Assembly: GCA_964372865.1 (NCBI GenBank)
Contig: CAYJRW010000016.1
Coordinates: 1 to 11,231, forward strand
Reading direction: 5' to 3'
Origin: CAYJRW01 sp964372865
GTDB taxonomy: Bacteria; Patescibacteriota; Minisyncoccia; Minisyncoccales; 2-12-FULL-40-12
Length of the DNA stretch: 11,231 nucleotides
Shown here: positions 1 to 5,798 of the stretch, piece by piece
Numbering within the stretch: position 1 is the first letter of the stretch
How the letters are laid out: each line of letters begins with the position of its first letter
Translations under genes and position numbers: made by a program
The notes under the pieces: model-generated
Databases searched by the model: none
Seen by the model: the letters and a program-made list of their open reading frames with translations, nothing else
Told to the model about the DNA's origin: nothing

Positions 1-1
1 G

Positions 2-178
2 ATTTGGGCAAGGGGAATAAAGTATTTACCTTCGTCATCTGGGCAAATTAAGCCAATACATAAATTTTCTGGTTTGGGAGAAATCCAGAAAAGAACATTG
101 GGCCTGGGAGATAAATTAGGCATGGATACGCTTTACAGTACCGGTGATATGATCGCTGGACCCGGCTGCGGTTTATAG
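2..178 (+). CDS. C-terminal end of an unidentified protein (5' end outside the window)
   Basis: The frame that starts at base 2 is open from the window edge to a TAG at 176-178, giving 58 residues and the stop. The sequence is glycine-rich and ends in GDMIAGPGCGL. I do not recognise the family and see no membrane segment, zinc site or catalytic motif. A strong hairpin terminator follows 18 nt after the stop, which supports this being a real gene end. The gene converges with the minus-strand operon that ends at 270. Because only the last part is present, no function is proposed; the open frame plus the terminator are the whole case. Confidence 0.5.
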   Translation: MWARGIKYLPSSSGQIKPIHKFSGLGEIQKRTLGLGDKLGMDTLYSTGDMIAGPGCGL

Positions 179-196
179 TTAATCAAGGAATACTCA

Positions 197-230
197 TTAG
201 AAAAAACCTGCATAAGCAGGTTTTTTCTAA
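197..230. terminator. Bidirectional intrinsic terminator
   Basis: This is a perfect 15-bp inverted repeat around an ATAA loop (stem arms 197-211 and 216-230). The stem has a GC core (CCTGC/GCAGG) flanked by six A on one side and six T on the other, so it reads as a hairpin plus T-run on both strands. It lies between the stop of the plus-strand gene (178) and the stop of the minus-strand gene (270), as expected for a shared terminator of convergent transcripts. The rest of 179-269 holds nothing else I can identify. Confidence 0.85.
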
Positions 231-269
231 TCTTAAGAATCTTAAACTTTTACATTATCTTAGCAGGAG

Positions 270-728
270 CTACTCCTTGAATGCTTGAAGTACCTCTCTT
301 AACTTTTGGATTGCGTCTTCGTAGTCAGTGAATCCAATTTCGTGGCGTACTGCAGGGTTGCCGCGCAAAAGGCGAGAAACCTTGCGGGCATCAAGTTTCT
401 CTTGAGGCGCAAGAATGATAATAGGTATGTTCCTTTGGTTTGCCATTTCAACCTCAATCCCTCCACCCCAGGAGGGTGCCAGAGCAACTACAAGCAAGAG
501 AGAGGTTTCTTCCATAACTCTCTTTCTTTCCAGTACATCTACTTCTCGCGGAGTAAGGTGTATATGCTGGACAGGATCCGCATGTTCGTGAGGTATGAAT
601 CCTCGGACACCCAACACTTCCTTGCACGTGTCGGCAACACGTTCATAAAAGCGCTTTGCCTCTTCTCGCATCGCTGGATCAAGTTCGGTGAGGGCATAAC
701 AGATATAGGGTGTTTTTATAATTTCCAT
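270..728 (-). CDS. Nucleoside 2-deoxyribosyltransferase-like protein
   Basis: A 152-residue protein. The N-terminal strand (IKTPYICYALTEL, residues 4-16) and the later block of hydrophobic strand, SWGGGIEVEMA (86-96) and IPIIILAP (101-108) resemble the nucleoside 2-deoxyribosyltransferase fold, where a G..E motif supplies the catalytic glutamate (E92 or E94 here). Proteins of this fold cleave or transfer the N-glycosidic bond of deoxynucleosides, but many distant members have other or unknown roles, so the substrate is open. The frame stays open further upstream, but that part runs through tRNA-Gln, so I place the start at the ATG at 728, 2 nt beyond the tRNA 3' end. The only Shine-Dalgarno-like GGAG sits in the tRNA acceptor end and is only 2 nt from the ATG. 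The gene is last in the prfB-ftsE-ftsX-tRNA-Gln run and ends before the terminator at 197-230. Confidence 0.6.
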   Translation of the reverse strand: MEIIKTPYICYALTELDPAMREEAKRFYERVADTCKEVLGVRGFIPHEHADPVQHIHLTPREVDVLERKRVMEETSLLLVVALAPSWGGGIEVEMANQRNIPIIILAPQEKLDARKVSRLLRGNPAVRHEIGFTDYEDAIQKLREVLQAFKE

Positions 729-730
729 AG

Positions 731-802
731 CTCCGGGGCTTGGACTCGAACCAAGATTAACGGAGCCAGAATCCATTGGCCTACCAATTAGCCGACCCCG
801 GA
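731..802 (-). tRNA. tRNA-Gln (anticodon CTG)
   Basis: A full cloverleaf of 72 nt without CCA. The acceptor UCCGGGG pairs with CCCCGGA and the discriminator is G73, as usual for bacterial tRNA-Gln. The D-arm is GGCT/GGCC with an AATTGGTA loop. The anticodon arm ATGGA-TTCTGGC-TCCGT gives anticodon CTG (codon CAG). The T-arm CTTGG-TTCGAGT-CCAAG is complete. CCA is not encoded and must be added enzymatically. The gene lies 24 nt after the ftsX stop and 2 nt before the ATG of the next gene, so it is probably cut out of a longer mRNA. Confidence 0.95.
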
Positions 803-826
803 ATATTTACGCAAATCAGCTATACT

Positions 827-1723
827 CTAAACCTCCAAGTATTTTCGCATTGCGATTAAGCTGGAAACGATTCCCAGACCTATGCCTGTTAAAAGCTGAA
901 GCAAAATAATTAAGAAAAAGTTGGCGATGAAGTAGTTAAACATATTGAGGCCGGGGAATAAAATTTCCATTTTTGGGCCCAAAATAGCTAAAGTAAGCAG
1001 GAAAATCAAAAGCGAAACCAAAGTTGCGGCTATTCCCGCAATTATTCCTTGAATCAAGAAAGGCCCTCTGATAAACCAGTTGGAAGCGCCCACGAGCCGC
1101 TGAATGCCTATTTCTTCTCTTGAGTTGAAAATTGCCAGCTTAACCTGGTTGAAAGCCACCAAAAAGGCAATCACTCCCAAAAGTATGGAAATGGCAATAC
1201 CCGTGCGATTTACTGCGAAAGTTATGGAAAAAATTCTTTCAATGACCGGTTTTCGCTCGTAATAATCAATGTCAATTTGCTCGGAAAAGGGCGAATTTTC
1301 CAGAAAACTTGCTATTGCTGCATACTGCCCTGCCTCAAAAACCTTGATGTTCAAAGAAGCGATGTTAAGAAAACTCTCGGTTTCTCTGACGCTGTCAATT
1401 AACTCAGGTCTTCGCTCAACCAATCTTTTTGCCGCCTCTTCTTGGGAAACATATTCCACTTCTCTGACTTCGGGAACTTTGGCAATCTCGTCTTTGATTC
1501 GCAAAATTTCCGCCTCAGGAGTTATTTGCCTGAAGTAAACAGATATATCTACCCTTTCTTCCAGCGCTTTTATTAAAAATTGTGAAGTATGATGGAAAAG
1601 GAAAAGCGAGGTTACCACAGAAATAACCAGAGTCATAATAAAAGTGGTGGCAATACTTAGCCCCCCCTGTCTTTTGAAACTAATCCAACCTGAACTGATA
1701 ACTCTTTTGAGCGAGGTCATCAT
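827..1723 (-). CDS. ftsX: Cell division protein FtsX (ABC-type membrane subunit)
   Basis: A 298-residue membrane protein with the FtsX arrangement: one membrane segment near residues 23-43, an extracellular domain of about 120 residues (45-165), then three more segments near 172-196, 222-248 and 264-291. The cytoplasmic stretch SREEIGIQRLVGAS (201-214) is the conserved motif before the third segment. FtsX pairs with FtsE and, in other bacteria, passes ATP-driven changes across the membrane to activate cell-wall hydrolases during division. The ATG overlaps the ftsE stop by 4 nt (ATGA), so the two are translationally coupled. Length is close to that of Gram-positive FtsX (about 300). The partner hydrolase is not in the window. 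Confidence 0.93.
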   Translation of the reverse strand: MMTSLKRVISSGWISFKRQGGLSIATTFIMTLVISVVTSLFLFHHTSQFLIKALEERVDISVYFRQITPEAEILRIKDEIAKVPEVREVEYVSQEEAAKRLVERRPELIDSVRETESFLNIASLNIKVFEAGQYAAIASFLENSPFSEQIDIDYYERKPVIERIFSITFAVNRTGIAISILLGVIAFLVAFNQVKLAIFNSREEIGIQRLVGASNWFIRGPFLIQGIIAGIAATLVSLLIFLLTLAILGPKMEILFPGLNMFNYFIANFFLIILLQLLTGIGLGIVSSLIAMRKYLEV

Positions 1724-2400
1724 AAAATAAATCTGCCTTTCTCCACATCTCTAATTATTTTTCCGTTTTCCAAAGTTATAACCCTCTTGCCCAGCCGATT
1801 AATGACTTCTTTGTTGTGTGTTGCCAAAATACAGGTTGTGCCCATTTCCTGAATTTTGAGCAAAAGCCGCATGATTTCAGCTGTGTTGTAAGGGTCCAAG
1901 TTCCCTGTTGGTTCGTCTGCCAAAATCACGTCGGGCCTGTGAATCAAAGCTCTGGCTATTGCCACCCTTTGGCGCTCTCCGCCCGATAACTGCACCGGGA
2001 AATTTTGGACTTTCTCTTGCAATCCTACGATTTCCAAAACCTCTTTGACGTCGCGGGAAATATCTTCATCTGTCGCTCCCATTACTTCCAGAACGTAGGC
2101 GATGTTTTCGTAAGCCGTTTTGGAAGGGAAAAGTTTGTAGTCCTGAAAAACAGCGCCTATTCTTCTCCTGTAAAACGGGACTTGCGATTTCTTGATTTTG
2201 TGGACGTCTTGTCCGTCAAAAAACACACGGCCTCGCTCAGGCCTCTCTTCCGCCAAAAGCAGTTTTAACAAAGTTGTTTTGCCGGCTCCCGACTTGCCTA
2301 CAACGGAAACAAACTCTTTGGGTTTTATCTCAAAGGAGATATCTTCCAAAGCAAATGTGTTTGGCGGAAAAATCTTTGAAACATTCTGAAAGCGTATCAT
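1720..2400 (-). CDS. ftsE: Cell division ATP-binding protein FtsE
   Basis: A 226-residue ABC ATPase with all motifs: Walker A GKSGAGKT (35-42), Q-loop Q86 in FQDYKLFP, signature LSGGERQR (138-145), Walker B VILADEPTGNLD (158-169) and the H-loop histidine H195 in THN. The pattern DEPTGNLD and the length match FtsE rather than general transporters, and ftsX directly follows. FtsE binds FtsX at the membrane and couples ATP hydrolysis to septal wall remodelling. The start ATG overlaps the prfB TGA by 4 nt. The order prfB-ftsE-ftsX is also seen in Firmicutes, which strengthens the names of all three. Confidence 0.96.
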   Translation of the reverse strand: MIRFQNVSKIFPPNTFALEDISFEIKPKEFVSVVGKSGAGKTTLLKLLLAEERPERGRVFFDGQDVHKIKKSQVPFYRRRIGAVFQDYKLFPSKTAYENIAYVLEVMGATDEDISRDVKEVLEIVGLQEKVQNFPVQLSGGERQRVAIARALIHRPDVILADEPTGNLDPYNTAEIMRLLLKIQEMGTTCILATHNKEVINRLGKRVITLENGKIIRDVEKGRFIL

Positions 2401-3167
2401 TTTATTTCAGCGTTGATGAATTTGTCCAAGTTTCCGTCTAAAACATCTTCAACGTTAGACGTTTTAACTCCCGTTCTTAAGTCTTTTACCATTTGGTAGG
2501 GGTGCAAAACATAACTCCTGATTTGATTACCCCAGCTTGCAGAAACTCTGGCTCCCCTGATTTCTCTTAATTCTCTTTGAGCCTGAGCCTGTTTTAACTG
2601 ATAAAGTTTGGCTGCCAGAATCCTCAAGGCTTTTTCTTTATTCAACCCCTGAAGCCGTTCTGACTGGCAGGCCACAACAATTCCTGTTGGCAAATGAGTT
2701 ACGCGAACGGCTGACTCTCTTTTGTTGACATACTGGCCGCCGGGCCCCGAAGCTCTGAATGTATCCACCCTGATTTCAGAAGGCACAATTTTGATTTCCT
2801 TTTCCATTTCCTTTTGGAGCTCTGGCAAAACCTCAACTAAGGCAAAAGAGGTGTGACGAAGTTTTTTTGGAGAAAAAGGGGAAATTCTGACTAAGCGGTG
2901 CACTCCAGATTCTTTTTTCAAAAAACCGTAAGCTGAGTTACCCTTAATCTCCAAAGTTGCCGATTTGGTTCCAATCCTGCCTTTGGGTCCCCCTGCCTCG
3001 CCAAAGGACTGATGCAGTACATTTGTTTTGTATCCTTTGCTTTGGCAGTGTCTCTGGTACATTCTTAATAGCATTGTTGCCCAGTCCTGCGCGTCCTGAC
3101 CTCCTGCTCCTGCTTGAATTGACAAAATAGCATTTGCTCTATCGTATTTTCCAGAAAGTTCTTCCAT
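2397..3167 (-). CDS. prfB: Peptide chain release factor 2, lacking N-terminal domain 1
   Basis: A class I release factor for UGA and UAA stops. From the ATG at 3167 it has 256 residues, against about 365 in typical RF2. It starts at the equivalent of about residue 105 of Bacillus subtilis RF2, just before GAGGQDAQDW (20-29). The parts that read the stop codon and release the peptide are present: SPF at 96-98 and GGQ at 143-145, in the context SGPGGQYVN where GAGGQH is usual. The C-terminal region through HPYQMVKD is complete. Domain 1 is absent, and the DNA upstream is RNA genes, so it is not encoded nearby and there is no RF2 frameshift site. A TTG 9 nt upstream could extend the frame, but it lies in the promoter -10 box, so I prefer the ATG. 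The gene overlaps ftsE by 4 nt. Confidence 0.88.
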   Translation of the reverse strand: MEELSGKYDRANAILSIQAGAGGQDAQDWATMLLRMYQRHCQSKGYKTNVLHQSFGEAGGPKGRIGTKSATLEIKGNSAYGFLKKESGVHRLVRISPFSPKKLRHTSFALVEVLPELQKEMEKEIKIVPSEIRVDTFRASGPGGQYVNKRESAVRVTHLPTGIVVACQSERLQGLNKEKALRILAAKLYQLKQAQAQRELREIRGARVSASWGNQIRSYVLHPYQMVKDLRTGVKTSNVEDVLDGNLDKFINAEIK

Positions 3168-3175
3168 ACTTTCCA

Positions 3176-3184
3176 ATTATAGCA
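3176..3184 (-). promoter_or_regulatory. Extended -10 promoter for prfB-ftsE-ftsX (leaderless start)
   Basis: On the minus strand the sequence TGCTATAAT gives a perfect TATAAT with the TGn extension. No good -35 box is visible at 16-18 nt. Transcription should begin about 7 nt downstream, near 3169, leaving 0-3 nt before the ATG at 3167, so the prfB message is probably leaderless or nearly so. Location and start are inferred from sequence only. Confidence 0.6.
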
Positions 3185-3206
3185 CATTTTTTAAAAAAAT
3201 AAAGAG

Positions 3207-3284
3207 CCTCTGGGCAGAATTGAACCACGCACCAGAACAAGTTCGGTGCGGGACAGGCTGCCGTCTTCTCTATTAAGCCAGAGA
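3207..3284 (-). other. tRNA-like remnant or 3' processing/termination structure after tRNA-Thr
   Basis: The minus strand here has a T-arm-like stretch, GGTTCAATTC, with the same loop as the neighbouring Thr and Gly tRNAs. It is followed by CCAGAGG, which can pair (one G-U) with TCTCTGG at 3284-3278 as an acceptor stem. In between lie CTT/AAG, a possible short D-stem, and a strong hairpin CGCACC/GGTGCG. No normal anticodon arm with U33 and a purine at 37 can be placed, and the 5' stem would share 3276-3284 with the 3' end of tRNA-Thr. It may be a decayed tRNA, or a structure ending the ftsB-tRNA transcript, since a T-rich run (TCTTTATTTTTTT) follows directly. Confidence 0.35.
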
Positions 3285-3346
3285 TGGGAATTGAACCCAT
3301 ACTTACGCGTTACGAATGCGTTGTTCTGCCGTTGAACTACTCTGGC
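3276..3346 (-). tRNA. tRNA-Thr (anticodon CGT)
   Basis: A 71-nt cloverleaf without CCA. Acceptor GCCAGAG pairs with CTCTGGC, discriminator U73. D-arm is GTTC-AACGGCA-GAAC. The anticodon arm ACGCA-TTCGTAA-CGCGT reads anticodon CGT (codon ACG), with an A-C mismatch next to the loop. The T-arm ATGGG-TTCAATT-CCCAT is complete. It follows tRNA-Gly after an 87-nt spacer that holds a structured repeat. The mismatch and the U73 (bacterial tRNA-Thr usually has A73) are slightly unusual, but the fold is otherwise sound. Confidence 0.9.
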
Positions 3347-3350
3347 ATGA

Positions 3351-3427
3351 AATCCCCCGACCCCCACTCCAGACACCTTCGGTTTCTGGCGGTCGCTTCG
3401 CTCCCTGTTTTTCCACCACGGGGGACT
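3351..3427 (-). repeat. Structured repeat, copy B, in the tRNA-Gly/tRNA-Thr spacer
   Basis: Nearly the whole spacer is a copy of the element found inside the RNase P RNA (7241-7325). Shared blocks in order are CCCCGTG, GGAAAA, ACAGGGAG, CGACCGCCAGAAACC, TCTGGAG and GGGGGTCGGGG. On the minus strand it folds with an outer stem CCCCCG/CGGGGG, a small hairpin GCGAAGC and a long hairpin CCAGAAACC/GGTGTCTGG with one mismatch. The outer stem is one G-C pair longer than in copy A, with both sides changed together, which points to a conserved RNA fold. Confidence 0.8.
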
Positions 3428-3433
3428 CTATAA

Positions 3434-3504
3434 AGCGGGATACCAGAATTGAACTGGCGCCCCTTCCTTGGGAAGGAAGTGTACTGCCACTATACTAATC
3501 CCGC
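3434..3504 (-). tRNA. tRNA-Gly (anticodon CCC)
   Basis: A 71-nt cloverleaf without CCA. Acceptor GCGGGAT pairs with ATCCCGC, discriminator U73 as usual for bacterial tRNA-Gly. D-arm GTAT-AGTGGCA-GTAC, anticodon arm CTTCC-TTCCCAA-GGAAG with anticodon CCC (codon GGG), T-arm GCCAG-TTCAATT-CTGGT. It begins only 2 nt after the stop codon of the ftsB-like gene, so the tRNA is probably processed out of that message. Confidence 0.95.
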
Positions 3505-3506
3505 AT

Positions 3507-3896
3507 TTAAAATCCTAATTTTTCCAATAATCGCTGCCAGAAGGTTTTTTCTGTTTCAGTTTTCTCTTCGTTAACTTCTTCTTTAGGTACCACCACAAAC
3601 ACTTCTTCGCCCGGTTTTTTATATCCCTGTTCTCTCAACTTTTCCTCCCAAAATTCGTCTGTCTCTGCTTGCAAGAGACCCCTTTCATACTCTGCCTTTT
3701 TTTCTTCCAGTGCCTGCAGTTCTTTTTCCAAATAGCTTATTTGAGCTGAAAGACCGCTTCTTTTTTTATTTATGTTGAAGTTGGCGTCAACCAAAAATCC
3801 GATTATTATCAAAACCAGCGCACCTAAAAAAACGTAAAAGAACTTGGACGACAAATTAAAAACCCTCTTTTTTATTTTCTTATTTTTCAGTATCAT
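3507..3896 (-). CDS. Septum formation initiator protein (FtsB/DivIC-like)
   Basis: A 129-residue bitopic membrane protein: a lysine-rich cytoplasmic start, one membrane segment (about 19-37), a coiled coil (about 48-78), then FWEEKLREQGYKKPGEEVFVV (in two parts 82-92 and 93-102), which matches the conserved REELGYxxPGExV end of the FtsB/DivIC family. These proteins form a trimer with FtsL and FtsQ/DivIB at the division site and activate septal wall synthesis. The tail (105-129) is charged and specific to this protein. No Shine-Dalgarno sequence precedes the ATG at 3896; a weak TATACT at 3922-3917 might be its -10. The stop lies 2 nt from tRNA-Gly. FtsB and DivIC cannot be told apart from sequence alone. 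Confidence 0.85.
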   Translation of the reverse strand: MILKNKKIKKRVFNLSSKFFYVFLGALVLIIIGFLVDANFNINKKRSGLSAQISYLEKELQALEEKKAEYERGLLQAETDEFWEEKLREQGYKKPGEEVFVVVPKEEVNEEKTETEKTFWQRLLEKLGF

Positions 3897-3921
3897 TAGT
3901 ATTAGAAATTGGTATTAGTAT

Positions 3922-4020
3922 ATGAAACCGAAAAAAGTTTTTAAAATTATCTTGGTGGTCCTCGTCTTGTTAGTGATTTTAAGTTTGGTGGGCTCTTTGC
4001 TTTTACTCCCCTTATTTTAG
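3922..4020 (+). CDS. Possible small single-span membrane peptide
   Basis: A 32-residue frame in the 115-nt gap between lepA and ftsB, running against both. It starts MKPKKVFK and continues with about 20 hydrophobic residues (IILVVLVLLVILSLVGSLLL), the pattern of a positive-inside membrane anchor. Its stop overlaps the 3' end of lepA by 9 nt, and its ATG lies 25 nt from the ftsB start on the other strand. There is no Shine-Dalgarno sequence, but most genes here lack one. AT-rich sequence often yields hydrophobic frames by chance, so this is tentative. Confidence 0.3.
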   Translation: MKPKKVFKIILVVLVLLVILSLVGSLLLLPLF

Positions 4021-5793
4021 CATATCTAAGAACACTTTTGAAGGAATTCTTATTATTCCTCTAGCTTTTAGTTTTTTCTTTCCTTTTTTCTGCTTTTCAA
4101 GCAACTTTCTTTTTCTGGTGTAGTCGCCACCGTAAAGCGGAGCTATCACGTCCTTCCCTTTTGCGCGAAGAGTTTCTCTGGCTATAATTTTCCCCGAAAC
4201 TGCTGCTTGCAGGGGCACTGAAAAAAGTTGGGGCGGTAAAGTTTCTTTTAGTTTTTGAACAATTCTCCTGCCGTCTGAAAAAGCATCCTTGCTTGGCACT
4301 ATTTTTGAAAAGGGTTCTTCTCTTCTGCCTGCCACCAAAATATCCAATTTAACCAAGTCGGCTTCTCGGTATTCCAAAAACTCATAGTTCATTGAAGCAA
4401 ATCCCTGGGTTGCCCCTTTTAATTTTTCGTAAAGGCCTGCAATGATTATTCTAAGGGGGGCTTCGTAAATGAGCAGCATCCTCTCTTTGCCAAAATATCG
4501 TGTTTCAATCTGCCTCGCCCCAAAACCTTTAAGCAGCTCCAAAACCTGGCCCAAATAATTATTGGGGGTGATTATTTCCAGTTTAACAAAGGGCTCTTTG
4601 GCTTGTTTAATTTCTTGAGCAGAGGGCCAGTCGCCCGGAGAATATATGGAAAGTTCCTGATTTTTTTGATTTACAATTTTATAAATAACCTGTGGGTTGG
4701 TTATTACTAGGCTCAAACTGAATTCGCGCGAGAGCCTTGCCGCGACAATTTCTACATGTAAAGTTCCCAAAAATCCGCAGCGAAAACCTCTGCCCAAACC
4801 TTCCTTGGTTTCTGGCTCAAAAGTTAAAGAAGCATCGTTGAGTTTCAGTTTCTCAAGGCCGTCTTTTAAAACGTCAAAATCATTTGGATTTTCAGGATAT
4901 AAAGAAGCGAAAACCATCGGCTTTGGCTCTTTATACCCCGATAGGGGTTTAATTTCGAATTTAGAATTTTGAATTTCGAATTTTGTTATGGTGTCTCCCA
5001 CTCTGACCTTGCCAGGCTCCTTAATGCCTGTTGCAATGTAGCCGATTTCCCCAGCTTTCAGTTCTTTTTGTGGGACAAATTGCGGAGTAAAATACCCAAC
5101 TTCTTTGGCGATGCCTTCGGTCTTGTTTGACAACAAATAAATTTTTTCGCCAGTAGCAACTTCGCCTTCAAAGACCCTGACAAAAGCCAAAGCACCTTTA
5201 TAGTAATCGTATTTTGAATCAAAAACCAGGGCCTTTAGCGGTTCTTGATGGTTTATTTTTGGGGACGGGATTTTTTCAAACACTGCCCCTAAAATTTTTT
5301 CAACGTTGGTGCCGTATTTTGCCGAGACCTCAAAAACTTGGTTCTCTGGTATCTCAAGTAAATCAGCAAGCTCTGCTTTTGCTTCTTTAACCTTAGCTTG
5401 AGGCAAGTCAATTTTGTTGACTGCCGGAATAATGACCAAGTTTTGTTTTTGGGCCTGCTCCAAATTGGCAATGGTTTGTGCCTGAATTCCTTTGGTGGCA
5501 TCAACCAGTAATACCGCTCCTTCAACGCAAGCCAAAGCTCTTGATACCTCGTAAGCAAAATCTACGTGCCCGGGAGTGTCTATTAAATTCAAAACATAAC
5601 CGTTATATTCCATTCTTACCGGGTGCATTTTAATGGTAATTCCCCTTTCCTGTTCCAAATCCATTGAGTCCAAATACTGCGGCCGCATTTTTTCCTTCGG
5701 TACTGTTTGCGTTATTTCCAAAAACCTGTCCGCCAAAGTGGACTTTCCATGGTCAATATGACTTATAATCACAAAATTGCGGATATTATCCAT
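4012..5793 (-). CDS. lepA: Elongation factor 4 (LepA), ribosome-associated GTPase
   Basis: 593 residues, close to the usual 600. GTPase motifs are in order: G1 SHIDHGKST (11-19), G2 T53 in GITI, G3 DTPGH (72-76), G4 NKID (126-129), G5 SAK (157-159). The C-terminal part carries LepA-specific blocks such as GFRCGFLGTLHVEI and the final RGIIRIPSKVFLDML, which separate it from EF-G. LepA acts on ribosomes during translation and assembly. I chose the ATG at 5793 (MDNIRNFVIISHIDHG) because the family starts there; a TTG 9 nt upstream also fits the frame. With that ATG it begins 5 nt past the murJ stop; with the TTG it would overlap by 4 nt. Residues 271-282 (KFEIQNSKFEIK) replace a shorter loop and come from an AT-rich repeat. 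Confidence 0.96.
   Translation of the reverse strand: MDNIRNFVIISHIDHGKSTLADRFLEITQTVPKEKMRPQYLDSMDLEQERGITIKMHPVRMEYNGYVLNLIDTPGHVDFAYEVSRALACVEGAVLLVDATKGIQAQTIANLEQAQKQNLVIIPAVNKIDLPQAKVKEAKAELADLLEIPENQVFEVSAKYGTNVEKILGAVFEKIPSPKINHQEPLKALVFDSKYDYYKGALAFVRVFEGEVATGEKIYLLSNKTEGIAKEVGYFTPQFVPQKELKAGEIGYIATGIKEPGKVRVGDTITKFEIQNSKFEIKPLSGYKEPKPMVFASLYPENPNDFDVLKDGLEKLKLNDASLTFEPETKEGLGRGFRCGFLGTLHVEIVAARLSREFSLSLVITNPQVIYKIVNQKNQELSIYSPGDWPSAQEIKQAKEPFVKLEIITPNNYLGQVLELLKGFGARQIETRYFGKERMLLIYEAPLRIIIAGLYEKLKGATQGFASMNYEFLEYREADLVKLDILVAGRREEPFSKIVPSKDAFSDGRRIVQKLKETLPPQLFSVPLQAAVSGKIIARETLRAKGKDVIAPLYGGDYTRKRKLLEKQKKGKKKLKARGIIRIPSKVFLDMLK
4951..4984. repeat. Short AT-rich tandem repeat inside lepA
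   Basis: Three or four degenerate copies of a GAATTT-type unit with TTCGAA palindromes fill about 34 nt. On the minus strand they are read as KFEIQNSKFEI, with FEI appearing twice. The insert lies just before the conserved PLSGYKEPKPMVF block of LepA, where other LepA proteins have a loop some 4-5 residues shorter. The frame is kept. Confidence 0.6.
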
Positions 5794-5798
5794 AATTG

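Noticed and set aside
729..776. Longer start for the deoxyribosyltransferase-like gene at 776
   Set aside because: These codons lie within tRNA-Gln.
306..791. Plus-strand open frame of 161 codons
   Set aside because: It is antisense to the deoxyribosyltransferase-like gene and tRNA-Gln and has no recognisable protein features.
3168..3176. TTG start for prfB at 3176
   Set aside because: The codon overlaps the -10 box of the likely promoter, so it would not be transcribed; the ATG at 3167 fits better.
3191..3498. Open frames on both strands in the tRNA cluster
   Set aside because: They cover tRNA-Thr, tRNA-Gly and the structured repeat; the translations are not protein-like.
5289..5558. Second minus-strand frame of 89 codons within lepA
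   Set aside because: It is an out-of-frame shadow of the LepA GTPase domain.
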